From contig NZ_JAAAPN010000001.1 of assembly GCF_009909205.1 (NCBI RefSeq), forward strand, positions 124,001-188,000: a stretch of DNA of 64,000 bases. Reading direction: 5' to 3'. Origin of the DNA: Aquabacterium fontiphilum. GTDB taxonomy: Bacteria; Pseudomonadota; Gammaproteobacteria; Burkholderiales; Burkholderiaceae_C. This document shows, in pieces, positions 37,092 to 45,182 of this stretch (position 1 is its first letter; each line of letters begins with the position of its first letter). The translations under genes were made by a program, and so were the position numbers. Below the pieces are notes generated by a model. It saw only the letters and a list, made by a program, of their open reading frames with translations, did not search any database and had not been told where the DNA came from.

Positions 37092-38440
37092 GCGAGCTGC
37101 GCAAGGCCCGTCTGGGCGAAATCGGCTCGGGTGACGGCCCGCAAGAGGGCCGCAACTGGGTGGACGTGCAGTTCAACCCCAGTTCGCTGCGCGTGCAGAT
37201 CAGCAACCGCACGGCCGGGGGCCAGCAGGCTGGCGCGCAGGCCCGGCAGCGTCCGGGCACGGGCGAGATGCAGGTCACCTTCGACCTCGTGTTCGACACC
37301 GCAGACGAAGGCGACACGGATGCGCCCGTGGATGTGCTCAAGCGCACGGCGGCGGTCGAACGCTTCGTGCGTCCCCGCGGCACGCAACCCGGTCAGGAGG
37401 CGCCGCCCCGCGTGGCGTTTGAATGGGGCAGCTTTCAGGTGCAGGGCGTGATGGAAAGCGCCAACATCGACCTGGATTTCTTCGATGCCTCGGGCGTGCC
37501 GTTGCGGGCCAAGGTGTCGGTCACGATCAAGGGGCAGGATCCGAAGTGGGCCTACGAGCCCGATCCCCGCCTGGCGGGTGGCAATGCGGCGCCCGCTGCG
37601 TCAGCAGGCGGGCGGCCCGGCGGGGCCGCGGGCTTGCAGGCGCCGCCGGGGGGGGCAGGGGGCTTGCCGGCGGGTGCGCCGGGCACCCAGGGCGCCAAAG
37701 GGCCTGCCCAGCAACTGCTGGCGGCCTTGCCGGGCGAAAGCCTGGCGCAGTTGTCCGCCCGCGCCGGCGTGGCGCCAGGGGCCTGGCGGGCGCTGGCCCA
37801 GGGCGGGCTGGCGGCCACTGGCAGCCAGGGTCTGGCGCTGGGTCAGGAGGTGGCCGTGCCGGCCGGTCTGGCGTCCGGTTCGGGCGGGGGGCTGGCCACC
37901 GGCCGCCAGAGCGCGGGCCGCGACCCGGCCAGGGCGGCGGCCGGCTTGCCCCTGACTGCCACCTCGCCTTCCCAGCGCGGCTCACAGCCCGGCATGAGCC
38001 CGGCTGCAGCTGTCGGCGGGGAGCAGGCGGTCATGCAGGGCCAGGCCATGACGGCACTGGGCGGCGTGGGCGAAGCCATCGCCCAGCGCCACGACGCGCG
38101 TCATCAGCGCGGCGCGGCCGACAGCCTGCGCGCGTTCGGGCAGGCACCGGGCGCCACCGAGGGCGCGGCCGACCGCCCTTGGGGTGCCGGGGTGCCGCTG
38201 CGTCCGCGCCTGGGGCAGGCCGATCTGGATGCCATGGGCCGGCGCACGGCGCGCGGCGCACGGCCCCAGTCGGGTGCCATGAACGCTGGGACTGCCTCAG
38301 CCCCCTCCGCCTCGTCCGCCTCCGCCTTGTCGGGGCGCATGTCCACCGCGCCTCGCCCTCTGGCGGGCAAGGCCGCCCGCAGCCCCGCGCCCGGCTGTGG
38401 CTGTCGGGGCCGCGCCCGCGGCGGCTCACGGAGCCGCTGA
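37088..38440 (+). CDS. CIS tube-adaptor protein with LysM-like motif (Afp7/Pvc7-like)
   Basis: This 450-residue protein matches the CIS tube-adaptor family at its N-terminus (VDVQFNPSSLRVQISNRTAG, FDLVFDTADEGDTD, KVSVTIKGQDPKW). A LysM-type fold is suggested by AALPGESLAQLSARAGVAPG. The rest (about residues 170-420) is a very long low-complexity Gly/Ala/Pro linker ending in GCGCRGRARGGSRSR. In Afp7/Pvc7 the protein attaches the tube to the spike. The low-complexity tail is much longer than usual, so the true C-terminus may be flexible or partly spurious. It starts inside the tube stop and lies 53 bases upstream of a small gene. Confidence 0.82.
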   Translation: MSELRKARLGEIGSGDGPQEGRNWVDVQFNPSSLRVQISNRTAGGQQAGAQARQRPGTGEMQVTFDLVFDTADEGDTDAPVDVLKRTAAVERFVRPRGTQPGQEAPPRVAFEWGSFQVQGVMESANIDLDFFDASGVPLRAKVSVTIKGQDPKWAYEPDPRLAGGNAAPAASAGGRPGGAAGLQAPPGGAGGLPAGAPGTQGAKGPAQQLLAALPGESLAQLSARAGVAPGAWRALAQGGLAATGSQGLALGQEVAVPAGLASGSGGGLATGRQSAGRDPARAAAGLPLTATSPSQRGSQPGMSPAAAVGGEQAVMQGQAMTALGGVGEAIAQRHDARHQRGAADSLRAFGQAPGATEGAADRPWGAGVPLRPRLGQADLDAMGRRTARGARPQSGAMNAGTASAPSASSASALSGRMSTAPRPLAGKAARSPAPGCGCRGRARGGSRSR

Positions 38441-38493
38441 ATCCGCATCGCCGACCACGTCATGTCATCCCTCACACATTCGGAGACCGCACC

Positions 38494-38682
38494 ATGCCCA
38501 TCGCCATCGGACAGATCGACAGCACCGTCATGGTGGACGGCGACCGTGGCGCGGGCGATGGCGAGCCCGATGCACGCACCGCCGAGCCGCCCGCGCGCCC
38601 TGAAGCGTGGCGATGGGCCCAGCTTGCGCGCGTCGAGGCCGAGCGCGAGGCGCGCACGGCGGCCTGGGGCTTTGATGACTGA
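38494..38682 (+). CDS. Small DUF5908-like (Afp6-type) eCIS protein
   Basis: This 62-residue protein begins MPIAIGQIDSTVMVDGDRG, with an acidic, Pro-rich middle and a charged helical end (WAQLARVEAEREARTAAW). Small proteins at this position, between the LysM adaptor and the spike gene, occur in Afp-type clusters (DUF5908/Afp6) and probably modify the baseplate. GGAGA lies eight bases upstream of the ATG. The assignment rests mainly on size, start and position, since so short a protein carries little family signal. Confidence 0.55.
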   Translation: MPIAIGQIDSTVMVDGDRGAGDGEPDARTAEPPARPEAWRWAQLARVEAEREARTAAWGFDD

Positions 38683-38697
38683 GCATGGGATGTCGGC

Positions 38698-39792
38698 ATG
38701 ACCCTGCAACGTCTGCCCCTCCAGGCCGAAACCCGCCCCGCGTTGTCGGTGGCCGGCCAGCTGCGCCCGCACCTGACGCGCGACCTCGTGCGGCTGGAGG
38801 CCCGCCACGACCTGGATGGCCTGGCCCGCCTGGAGATGACGCTGACGGCCGTGGGCCCGGCTGAAGGCCAGGCGCATGAGCCCTTGCTGTGGCTGGACGG
38901 TGAGGTGCTGGATTTCGGGCGGGAGCTGGAGGTGACCATGGGCGCCGAGGCCGGCCGGGCCACGGTGTTCGCGGGCCGCATCAGCGCCATCGAGCTGGAC
39001 ATGAGCCAGGGCCGGGCGCCCGAGGTCACCGTGCGCGCCGAAGACCGCCTGATGGACCTGCGCATGACACACCGTTGCCAGACCTGGCTGCAGCTCACCG
39101 ATGCCGAGCTGGTGCAGCAGATCGCCGCACGCCACGGCCTGCAGGCCCAGGCCGAGATCGACGGCCCGCGCCATGCCTGCCTGCAGCAGTGGAACCAGAG
39201 CGACCTGGCCTTTCTGCGCGAGCGCGCCCGCCGGCTGGGCGCCGAGCTGTGGCTGGACGGCCGCACATTGCACATGGCCGCACGTGAGCAGCGTCAACAG
39301 CCGCTGGTCACCTTGATCCAGGGCCACAACCTCGTGCATGTGCAGCTGCGGGCCGATCTGGCCCACCAGCGCAGCAGCGTGCATGTTGCGGGCTGGGATG
39401 ACGCCCAGGCGGAGGCGCTGGACGAGGCGGCCAACGACAGCGCGGTGCGCGCCGAGGCGCAGGGGGGCACCCATGGGCCGGCTGTGCTGCAGCAGGCGTT
39501 CGGCGAGCGCCACAGCCTGCGCACGCGGGAGGTGCCGCTCAAGGGCGACGAGGCGCGGGCCTGGGCCCGGGCCCAGCTGCTGACGCGCGCGCGGCGTTTC
39601 GTGCGTGCCAGTGGTGTGGCCGAGGGCGATGCCGGCTTGCAGGTGGGCAGCCGGCTGTGCCTGCAGCGCGTTTCGCCGCTGTTCGAAGGCGATGGCTACG
39701 TGGCCACGCAGGTGGCGCACCGCTTCGACCTGGTCCACGGTTACCGCACGCATTTCGAGGCCGAGCGGGCCTGGGTGGGGCAGGGCGCATGA
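38698..39792 (+). CDS. Spike-base protein, phage late control D/gp27-like
   Basis: This 364-residue protein belongs to the late-control-D/VgrG gp27-like family that forms the base of the puncturing spike. Features are VRAEDRLMDLRMTHR, the central LTDAELVQQIAARHGLQ helix, the conserved QWNQSDLAFLRERARRLGAE segment and the terminal FDLVHGYRTHFEAERAW. Its stop overlaps the next gene, which supplies the spike tip, so the gp27 and gp5 functions are split over two genes instead of fused as in Afp8. The ATG at 38698 has weak upstream signals. Confidence 0.9.
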   Translation: MTLQRLPLQAETRPALSVAGQLRPHLTRDLVRLEARHDLDGLARLEMTLTAVGPAEGQAHEPLLWLDGEVLDFGRELEVTMGAEAGRATVFAGRISAIELDMSQGRAPEVTVRAEDRLMDLRMTHRCQTWLQLTDAELVQQIAARHGLQAQAEIDGPRHACLQQWNQSDLAFLRERARRLGAELWLDGRTLHMAAREQRQQPLVTLIQGHNLVHVQLRADLAHQRSSVHVAGWDDAQAEALDEAANDSAVRAEAQGGTHGPAVLQQAFGERHSLRTREVPLKGDEARAWARAQLLTRARRFVRASGVAEGDAGLQVGSRLCLQRVSPLFEGDGYVATQVAHRFDLVHGYRTHFEAERAWVGQGA

Positions 39793-40475
39793 GCATGACC
39801 GCACAGGGGCTCGACCCGCGACTGCCGCCGGACGGCCATGGCCCGCACTGGTACGGGCTGTACCCCGCCGTGGTGACCGACATTGTCGACCCGGACCGCA
39901 AGGGGCGGGTGCAGCTGCGCTTTCCCTTTCTGGGGCAGGCGGGCGAGGCCGTGCGAGCCTGGGCCACACTGCTGTCGCCCTATGCCGACGACGACCAGGG
40001 CTTGCACATCCTGCCCGAGGTCGATTCGCAGGTGGTGGTGGGCTTCGAGGCCGGCGACCCCTCGCGCCCTTACATCGTGGGCGCCTGCTGGAACGGCCGC
40101 ACAACCCAGCCCGAATCGCCCGAGGCCGCCAACAACCTGCGCACGCTCAAGACCCGCTCGGGCAGTGTGCTGCAGTTCGATGACACGCGGGGCGCAGCCA
40201 AGGTCACGGTGTCCATGGCCAGTGGCCACCGGCTGGTGATGGACGACGCCGCACAGGAGGTCTCGCTCACGCACAGCAATGGTTGCACCATCGTGATCAA
40301 CATTGCCGGCCAGGTCAGCATCACGGCCAACAGCACCGTCGAGGTCAACGCCTCCGCGGTGAACCTGCACGCGCCGGTGGTCGTGGCCGATGGTGTGGTG
40401 CAGTGCCAGACGCTGATCGCGCAGGCGGGTGTGATTTCGCCAAGCTACACACCCGGGGCGGGCAACATATGGTGA
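39789..40475 (+). CDS. Spike-tip protein, gp5/VgrG-type OB fold with beta-helix
   Basis: This 228-residue protein starts at the ATG overlapping the gpD-like stop (ATGA). The N-terminal OB-fold segment is YPAVVTDIVDPDRKGRVQLR, followed by GFEAGDPSRPYIVGACWNG, which is typical of gp5/Rhs-Vgr proteins. The remainder reads as a short repetitive beta-helix (VSITANSTVEVNASAVNLHA). The trimer would form the membrane-piercing needle. It is smaller than T4 gp5 and has no lysozyme domain. It is the second half of a split spike. Confidence 0.9.
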   Translation: MSMTAQGLDPRLPPDGHGPHWYGLYPAVVTDIVDPDRKGRVQLRFPFLGQAGEAVRAWATLLSPYADDDQGLHILPEVDSQVVVGFEAGDPSRPYIVGACWNGRTTQPESPEAANNLRTLKTRSGSVLQFDDTRGAAKVTVSMASGHRLVMDDAAQEVSLTHSNGCTIVINIAGQVSITANSTVEVNASAVNLHAPVVVADGVVQCQTLIAQAGVISPSYTPGAGNIW

Positions 40476-40482
40476 GGCGCAC

Positions 40483-42435
40483 ATGCTGAGCGATGGCTTG
40501 AGCAACGGCTTGAGCGACGGCTGGCTGCTCACCGGGCCGTGGTACCGCTGGTCGGCACCGGGCTTGCCGCGCGCCGGGCGGTTGAGTGCGCCCGCGCTGC
40601 AGAAGTTCGCGGGCGACGACTTCATCCAGTCCTTTCTGGCGCGACCCCAGGCATCCTTGCAGTTCGACCCGGTGCACGACGTGGTGCATCAGCATGATCT
40701 GGTGCCGATGAACCGCTTCAGCCCGCTGGGCCGCTGGCTGCTGCTCAACCGGCAGGGGCAACCCGCGAGCGCGGCTGAGCAAGCCAGTGGCCAGGCCTTC
40801 AAGGCCAGGCTGGCCCCCACGGGCCTGCGCAAGCTGTATCAGCCCACACACGATCGGCACTACGTGGTGAGCTGCGAGCTGCACTGCGATGCGCCAGGCC
40901 TGCCGTCCGTCACGCGGCAGCAGGTCTGCCAGGCCGGCTTTGTGGTGCGCCGACGCACGAGCGTCCAGCCAGCCGGCGCCGATGTGGCCGCCATCGACCA
41001 GGCGCTGCAGGCCGTGCGTGCCGCCGAGGCCGACTGGCACGCGCTGCAGCAACTGGCCCGCGCGGGCGAGGACGCCGCAGCCGGCTCTGACCTTGCGCGC
41101 AACGTGCAGCGGCGTCAGGCCGCGCTGGCCCAGGCCGCCGGCGTGACCAACTGGGCCGCGTTGGTGACCCAGGCCACCGAGCGGGTGGATGCCGCCCGTG
41201 CGACGCTGCAGGCGGTGCAGCAGCGTGAAGGCGTGCGGGTGCAGATCGAGGGCTGGTTCCCGCAACGGGTCAACGGCCGCCCGAGCCCCACTTTCGGCCA
41301 GTGGCGCGTGCTGGACGACACGGCGGGCGGGGCCGGCGACGCAGCAGCCACCGATGGCGGCGACCTCGGCGGCGATGGCGATCCCTGGGCACCAGCCCGC
41401 GTGGCGGCGCTGGCTGCGCAGGGGCTGGCCAGCGAGCAGGTCTACCCGATGTTTGCGCTGGTGGCCGACCCGCGCGAGCCCGCGCACGATGCGGCCGGGC
41501 GCACGATGTACTACGGTGTGGTGCCCACCGCCAGCCTGCAGCACGACCTGCAGGGGCAGGCGCGTTTTCATGATCAGGCCACGTACGAGGTGCGTTGCTT
41601 CGTGCGCCGCCACAGCCCGTGCGCGGCGCGCGTGGGCAAGCAGCCTGACTGCCACGGACCGGTCACCTGGAGCCGACCCACCGAGGCCTATCGCGTGGCC
41701 GCGCCGTTCGACGTGCTGGGCTCGGCCAACCGCCCCATCACCATCAAGCTGCCCGATCTGCGCGAGCTGGCGGCCCAGGCGGCCATGCGGCCCAAGGGCC
41801 GGCTGTCGCCGGTGCGCATGGTGCAGCCGCAGCATCTGTCGCCCAACACCGACGGCAGCGGACTGGCCGGCGGCACATTGGGCGGCGAGGCCATCTGCAG
41901 CTTCTCCATCCCGCTGATCACGCTGGTGGCGCTGTTCGTGCTCAACCTGTTCCTGCCCATCGTGGTGTTCGTGTTCCAGCTGTGGTTCCTGCTGGTCTTC
42001 CGCTTCTGCATCCCGCCGTCGGTGCAGGCCAACCTCACGCTGGATGCGGCCCTGGCGGCCACGCCACCGGGGGTGGACCTCGACGCGGATTTCACGGTGG
42101 CGGTCAACGGGGTCGACACCCTGGTGCGCGCGACCGACCTGGCCGCCCACCTGACCGGCAACGGCGGGATCGGCCAGATGGAGGTGCGCATCCGCCAGTC
42201 GGCCGGCCTGAACACCACGCCGTCACTGGAAGGGCGTGACAACCAGACCCTGGGCAGCATCGATCAATCCTTCCAGGACCACGCCGCGTTGCCGGCCGTG
42301 CCGCAGCCGGTCTCTTCGCCGGCGGGCGCTGCCGCCTTGCCGCCGGTGGGTGAACGGCTGGTCGTGGAGCCGGCTGTCACGCCGGTATGGCCCGTGGCGT
42401 CTGGGGTTTCCGCGCCGTCTGGAGCGTCCGCATGA
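40483..42435 (+). CDS. eCIS-associated protein with a very hydrophobic segment, unknown
   Basis: This 650-residue protein has no recognised family. The N-terminal part is soluble and includes a possible coiled coil (about residues 160-260, with Gln- and Ala-rich heptads). Near residues 471-513 lies an unusual hydrophobic stretch (IPLITLVALFVLNLFLPIVV and more) long enough for one or two membrane helices, followed by a soluble, low-complexity tail. There is no signal peptide. It sits between the spike tip and gp25 genes and overlaps gp25 by four bases. Afp and PVC baseplates do not carry such a membrane segment, so it might tether the particle or chaperone it at a membrane. Role unknown. Confidence 0.65.
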   Translation: MLSDGLSNGLSDGWLLTGPWYRWSAPGLPRAGRLSAPALQKFAGDDFIQSFLARPQASLQFDPVHDVVHQHDLVPMNRFSPLGRWLLLNRQGQPASAAEQASGQAFKARLAPTGLRKLYQPTHDRHYVVSCELHCDAPGLPSVTRQQVCQAGFVVRRRTSVQPAGADVAAIDQALQAVRAAEADWHALQQLARAGEDAAAGSDLARNVQRRQAALAQAAGVTNWAALVTQATERVDAARATLQAVQQREGVRVQIEGWFPQRVNGRPSPTFGQWRVLDDTAGGAGDAAATDGGDLGGDGDPWAPARVAALAAQGLASEQVYPMFALVADPREPAHDAAGRTMYYGVVPTASLQHDLQGQARFHDQATYEVRCFVRRHSPCAARVGKQPDCHGPVTWSRPTEAYRVAAPFDVLGSANRPITIKLPDLRELAAQAAMRPKGRLSPVRMVQPQHLSPNTDGSGLAGGTLGGEAICSFSIPLITLVALFVLNLFLPIVVFVFQLWFLLVFRFCIPPSVQANLTLDAALAATPPGVDLDADFTVAVNGVDTLVRATDLAAHLTGNGGIGQMEVRIRQSAGLNTTPSLEGRDNQTLGSIDQSFQDHAALPAVPQPVSSPAGAAALPPVGERLVVEPAVTPVWPVASGVSAPSGASA

Positions 42436-42875
42436 GCAGTCCTTTTGTCACCCCGTCCGGCCCGCTGGCCTCCGCCGCGCTGTCCGAACGCGATCGCCGT
42501 CTTGGCCAGGGCTGGGGCCAGCCGCTGGCGCCCGATGCGCAGGGGCGGCTGGCCCGTGTGGCCGGGCCCGAGAAGGTTCGCCAGGCCATCTTCACCATCC
42601 TCGACACCGAGCCGGGTGAACGGGTCATGCGAGCCGATTTCGGCTGCGGCTTGCGCCGCTTCCTGATGCAGCCCAACAACCCGGGCACACGCGCCGGCAT
42701 CGAGCGCGTCGTGACGCAGGCGCTGACCCGCTGGGAGCCGCGCATCCGCGTCCTGGAGGTGCAGGTGCTGTCGACCGACGACCCGGCGCTGGTGCACATC
42801 GACCTGCATTACGCCCATGTGCTGGATGGCCGCCAGGACGTGCTGGTCTACCCCTTCTACCTGGAGCAGCGCTGA
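42432..42875 (+). CDS. Baseplate gp25/GPW-family wedge protein (Afp9-like)
   Basis: This 147-residue protein matches the GPW/gp25 baseplate family (KVRQAIFTILDTEPGERVMR, then DFGCGLRRFLMQP). Afp9-like proteins form the wedge of the baseplate and initiate sheath polymerisation. The ATG overlaps the preceding stop as ATGA, and its own stop overlaps baseplate J by one base (TGATG). It is a core marker of the contractile injection family. Confidence 0.92.
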   Translation: MSSPFVTPSGPLASAALSERDRRLGQGWGQPLAPDAQGRLARVAGPEKVRQAIFTILDTEPGERVMRADFGCGLRRFLMQPNNPGTRAGIERVVTQALTRWEPRIRVLEVQVLSTDDPALVHIDLHYAHVLDGRQDVLVYPFYLEQR

Positions 42876-45169
42876 TGCCCCTGATCACCCCGGTGCTCGA
42901 CGACCGCGATTTCGAATCGCTCTTTGCCGAGCTGCGTGCCCGCATCCCGGTCTACAACCCGCAGTGGACGGATCACCTCGACAGCGATCCGGCCATCACG
43001 TTGCTGCAGCTGTTTGCCTACATGGGCGAGGGCCTGCAGTTCCGCCTCAACCAGGTGCCCGAGGCGACGCAGCTGGCGTTCTTGCGTCTGCTGGATCTGC
43101 CCTTGCGGCCGGCGCGCCCCGCCACCGCGCTGGTGCGCGCCGTCAGCGAAGCCGAGGTCGGCGTGAGCGTGTATGCGGGCGATCAGATTCAGGCAGGCGC
43201 CACGGTGTTCACCGTCACCCAGGATGCCACGGTGTGGCCGCTGGACTGCGTGGCCGTGGCCCGGGTGCGCCAGATCGCACAGCCCACGGCGCAGGCCCTG
43301 CAAGGCTTCATGAAAGCGCTCGACCCCGAGGTGCACGACACCCTGCAGGCCAGCATCGACGCGCTGTCGCGCCAGCAGCCGGGCCTCGCCGCCGTGGCGC
43401 CCTACACCTTGCATCGGCTGGAGGCCGATGGCCGCTCCGAGCCGGTCGACCTGGGGCAGACGGTGGACAACTGTCTGTGGATCGCCTTGCTCAAGCCGGA
43501 GGCGCCGCCGGGCTTCGACCCGGCCACGGCCTTGAACGCCGGGGCGGGACGCCCGGTGTCGCTCAGCCTCGGGGTGATGCCCGAAGCCATCCGGCCGCTG
43601 CTCGACGAGGTCGCGGCCTGCGCAACAGGGGGGGCGCCCACGCTGTGGTGGCAGGCGTCGCTGCGCACACTGGGCGCAGACGGACAGCCGCGCTTCGCAG
43701 CCGTGCGCGTGTCGGGTGACGACACCCAGGGCCTGAGCCGCGCCGGCACGGTGCGCCTGGAGCTGCCGGCGGGCGCCGCGCTCGCTGACTGGGGCGTGCC
43801 GGTGGCGCCGCCCGGCCTGGCGGGCACCGGGCATTTTCCGCCAGCGCTCGATGACGAGCGCGCCGACCGCATCTGGTGCTGGCTGCGGGTGTGGCCTGGC
43901 GATGGCCGTCGGCTGGGGCCGCTTCGCTGGGTGGGCTTGAACGTGCTGCCCTGCGAGCAGGTGGTCCATGCGGCGCCGGAGTTGCTGGGCACGGGAGACG
44001 GCCAGCCCGACGCGGTGTTCCAGCTGGCGCACCGGCCTGTGCTGCACGACCCCGTTCAGCCGCTGCCGCTGCAGGTGGAGTCGCAAGGCGTGTGGCAGGA
44101 CTGGATCCAGGTCGAGGATCTGGATGCCAGCGGGCCCGACGACGCGCACTTCGTGCTCGACCGCGAGGCTGGCACGGTGCGCTTCGGCCTGAATGCGCCG
44201 CAGATCGGCGAGCGCGTGCGTGTGGGGCGCTATCGTTGGGGCGGCGGTGCGGCGGGCAATGTGCCCGCCGAGGCGCTCCAACGCTGGGGCGAGTTGCTCA
44301 GCTCGCCGGTGCCGCCACTGCCGCTGCGTCGACCGGCCGGCCTGCCTGTCAAACTGGCCAATCCGTTTCCGGCTGCAGGCGGCGTGGATGCCGAGTCCAT
44401 CGAGGCCGCGTTGCGGCGCATTCCCAGCGAGCTGCGTCGCAACCGCCGCGCCGTCACGGCCGATGACTTCGCCAGCCTGGCGCTGGAGACACCCACCGTC
44501 AGCCTGGCCCGCGCCGAATGCCTGCCGCTGTTCCATGCCCCGTCGCAGCAACGTCAGCCTGGCTGCGTCAGCGTGGTGGTCTGGCCCGTGCGCGACCCGG
44601 ATCACCCCGAGGCGCCGCGGCCCGACAGCCGTGAGCTGTCCGAAGTCTGTCAGTGGCTGGACGACTGGCGTCTGGTCACGACCGAGCTCTATGTGATCCC
44701 GCCGACCTACCAGCGCCTCGCCGTGTCGTTGTCGGTGGCGGTGCAGCCCGGTTACGGGCTCGATGCGGTGCGCGACTGGGTCAGCCAGCTGCTGCGGCAG
44801 TACCTGTCGCCCTTGCCCCCATTTGGCCCGGACGGCCGAGGCTGGCCACTGGGCCGCCCCGTGATCGCCCGCGAGCTCGAGGCCGTGGCCATGCAGGCCG
44901 AAGGTGTCGCCTATGTCGAGGCGCTGCAGCTGGCGCGCGAGGAGCGCCTTGAGCCGCACCCCGAGCTGCACACTGACGGCGGTGCAGCGGCTGCCGCCCC
45001 CCGCTGGACCGTGGTGGCGCGCGCCACGCTGGCCGACTGGGTGGTGCCCGAGCTGGCCGCCATCACCGTGGTCGATGCGGCCACGCCGCTGCCCGCGCCG
45101 GGACTCGGCGTGGCCCCGCCCCTGCAGGAGGCGCCGGTGCCTGTGCCGGTGCTGCCCACGGTGTGCTGA
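42875..45169 (+). CDS. Baseplate J-like protein (Afp11-like)
   Basis: This 764-residue protein belongs to the baseplate J/gp6-like family that builds the baseplate ring with gp25. Visible features are the N-terminal DDRDFESLFAELRARIPVYN, HLDSDPAITLLQLFAYMGEG, LRFLRLLDLPLRP-type helices and the C-terminal LRRIPSELRRNRRAVTADDF and AVQPGYGLDAVRDWVSQLL. It starts one base inside the gp25 stop. A short 13-base gap separates it from the Afp12-like gene. It is one of the most conserved parts of the cluster. Confidence 0.92.
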   Translation: MPLITPVLDDRDFESLFAELRARIPVYNPQWTDHLDSDPAITLLQLFAYMGEGLQFRLNQVPEATQLAFLRLLDLPLRPARPATALVRAVSEAEVGVSVYAGDQIQAGATVFTVTQDATVWPLDCVAVARVRQIAQPTAQALQGFMKALDPEVHDTLQASIDALSRQQPGLAAVAPYTLHRLEADGRSEPVDLGQTVDNCLWIALLKPEAPPGFDPATALNAGAGRPVSLSLGVMPEAIRPLLDEVAACATGGAPTLWWQASLRTLGADGQPRFAAVRVSGDDTQGLSRAGTVRLELPAGAALADWGVPVAPPGLAGTGHFPPALDDERADRIWCWLRVWPGDGRRLGPLRWVGLNVLPCEQVVHAAPELLGTGDGQPDAVFQLAHRPVLHDPVQPLPLQVESQGVWQDWIQVEDLDASGPDDAHFVLDREAGTVRFGLNAPQIGERVRVGRYRWGGGAAGNVPAEALQRWGELLSSPVPPLPLRRPAGLPVKLANPFPAAGGVDAESIEAALRRIPSELRRNRRAVTADDFASLALETPTVSLARAECLPLFHAPSQQRQPGCVSVVVWPVRDPDHPEAPRPDSRELSEVCQWLDDWRLVTTELYVIPPTYQRLAVSLSVAVQPGYGLDAVRDWVSQLLRQYLSPLPPFGPDGRGWPLGRPVIARELEAVAMQAEGVAYVEALQLAREERLEPHPELHTDGGAAAAAPRWTVVARATLADWVVPELAAITVVDAATPLPAPGLGVAPPLQEAPVPVPVLPTVC

Positions 45170-45182
45170 GCGAGGCCCGACC

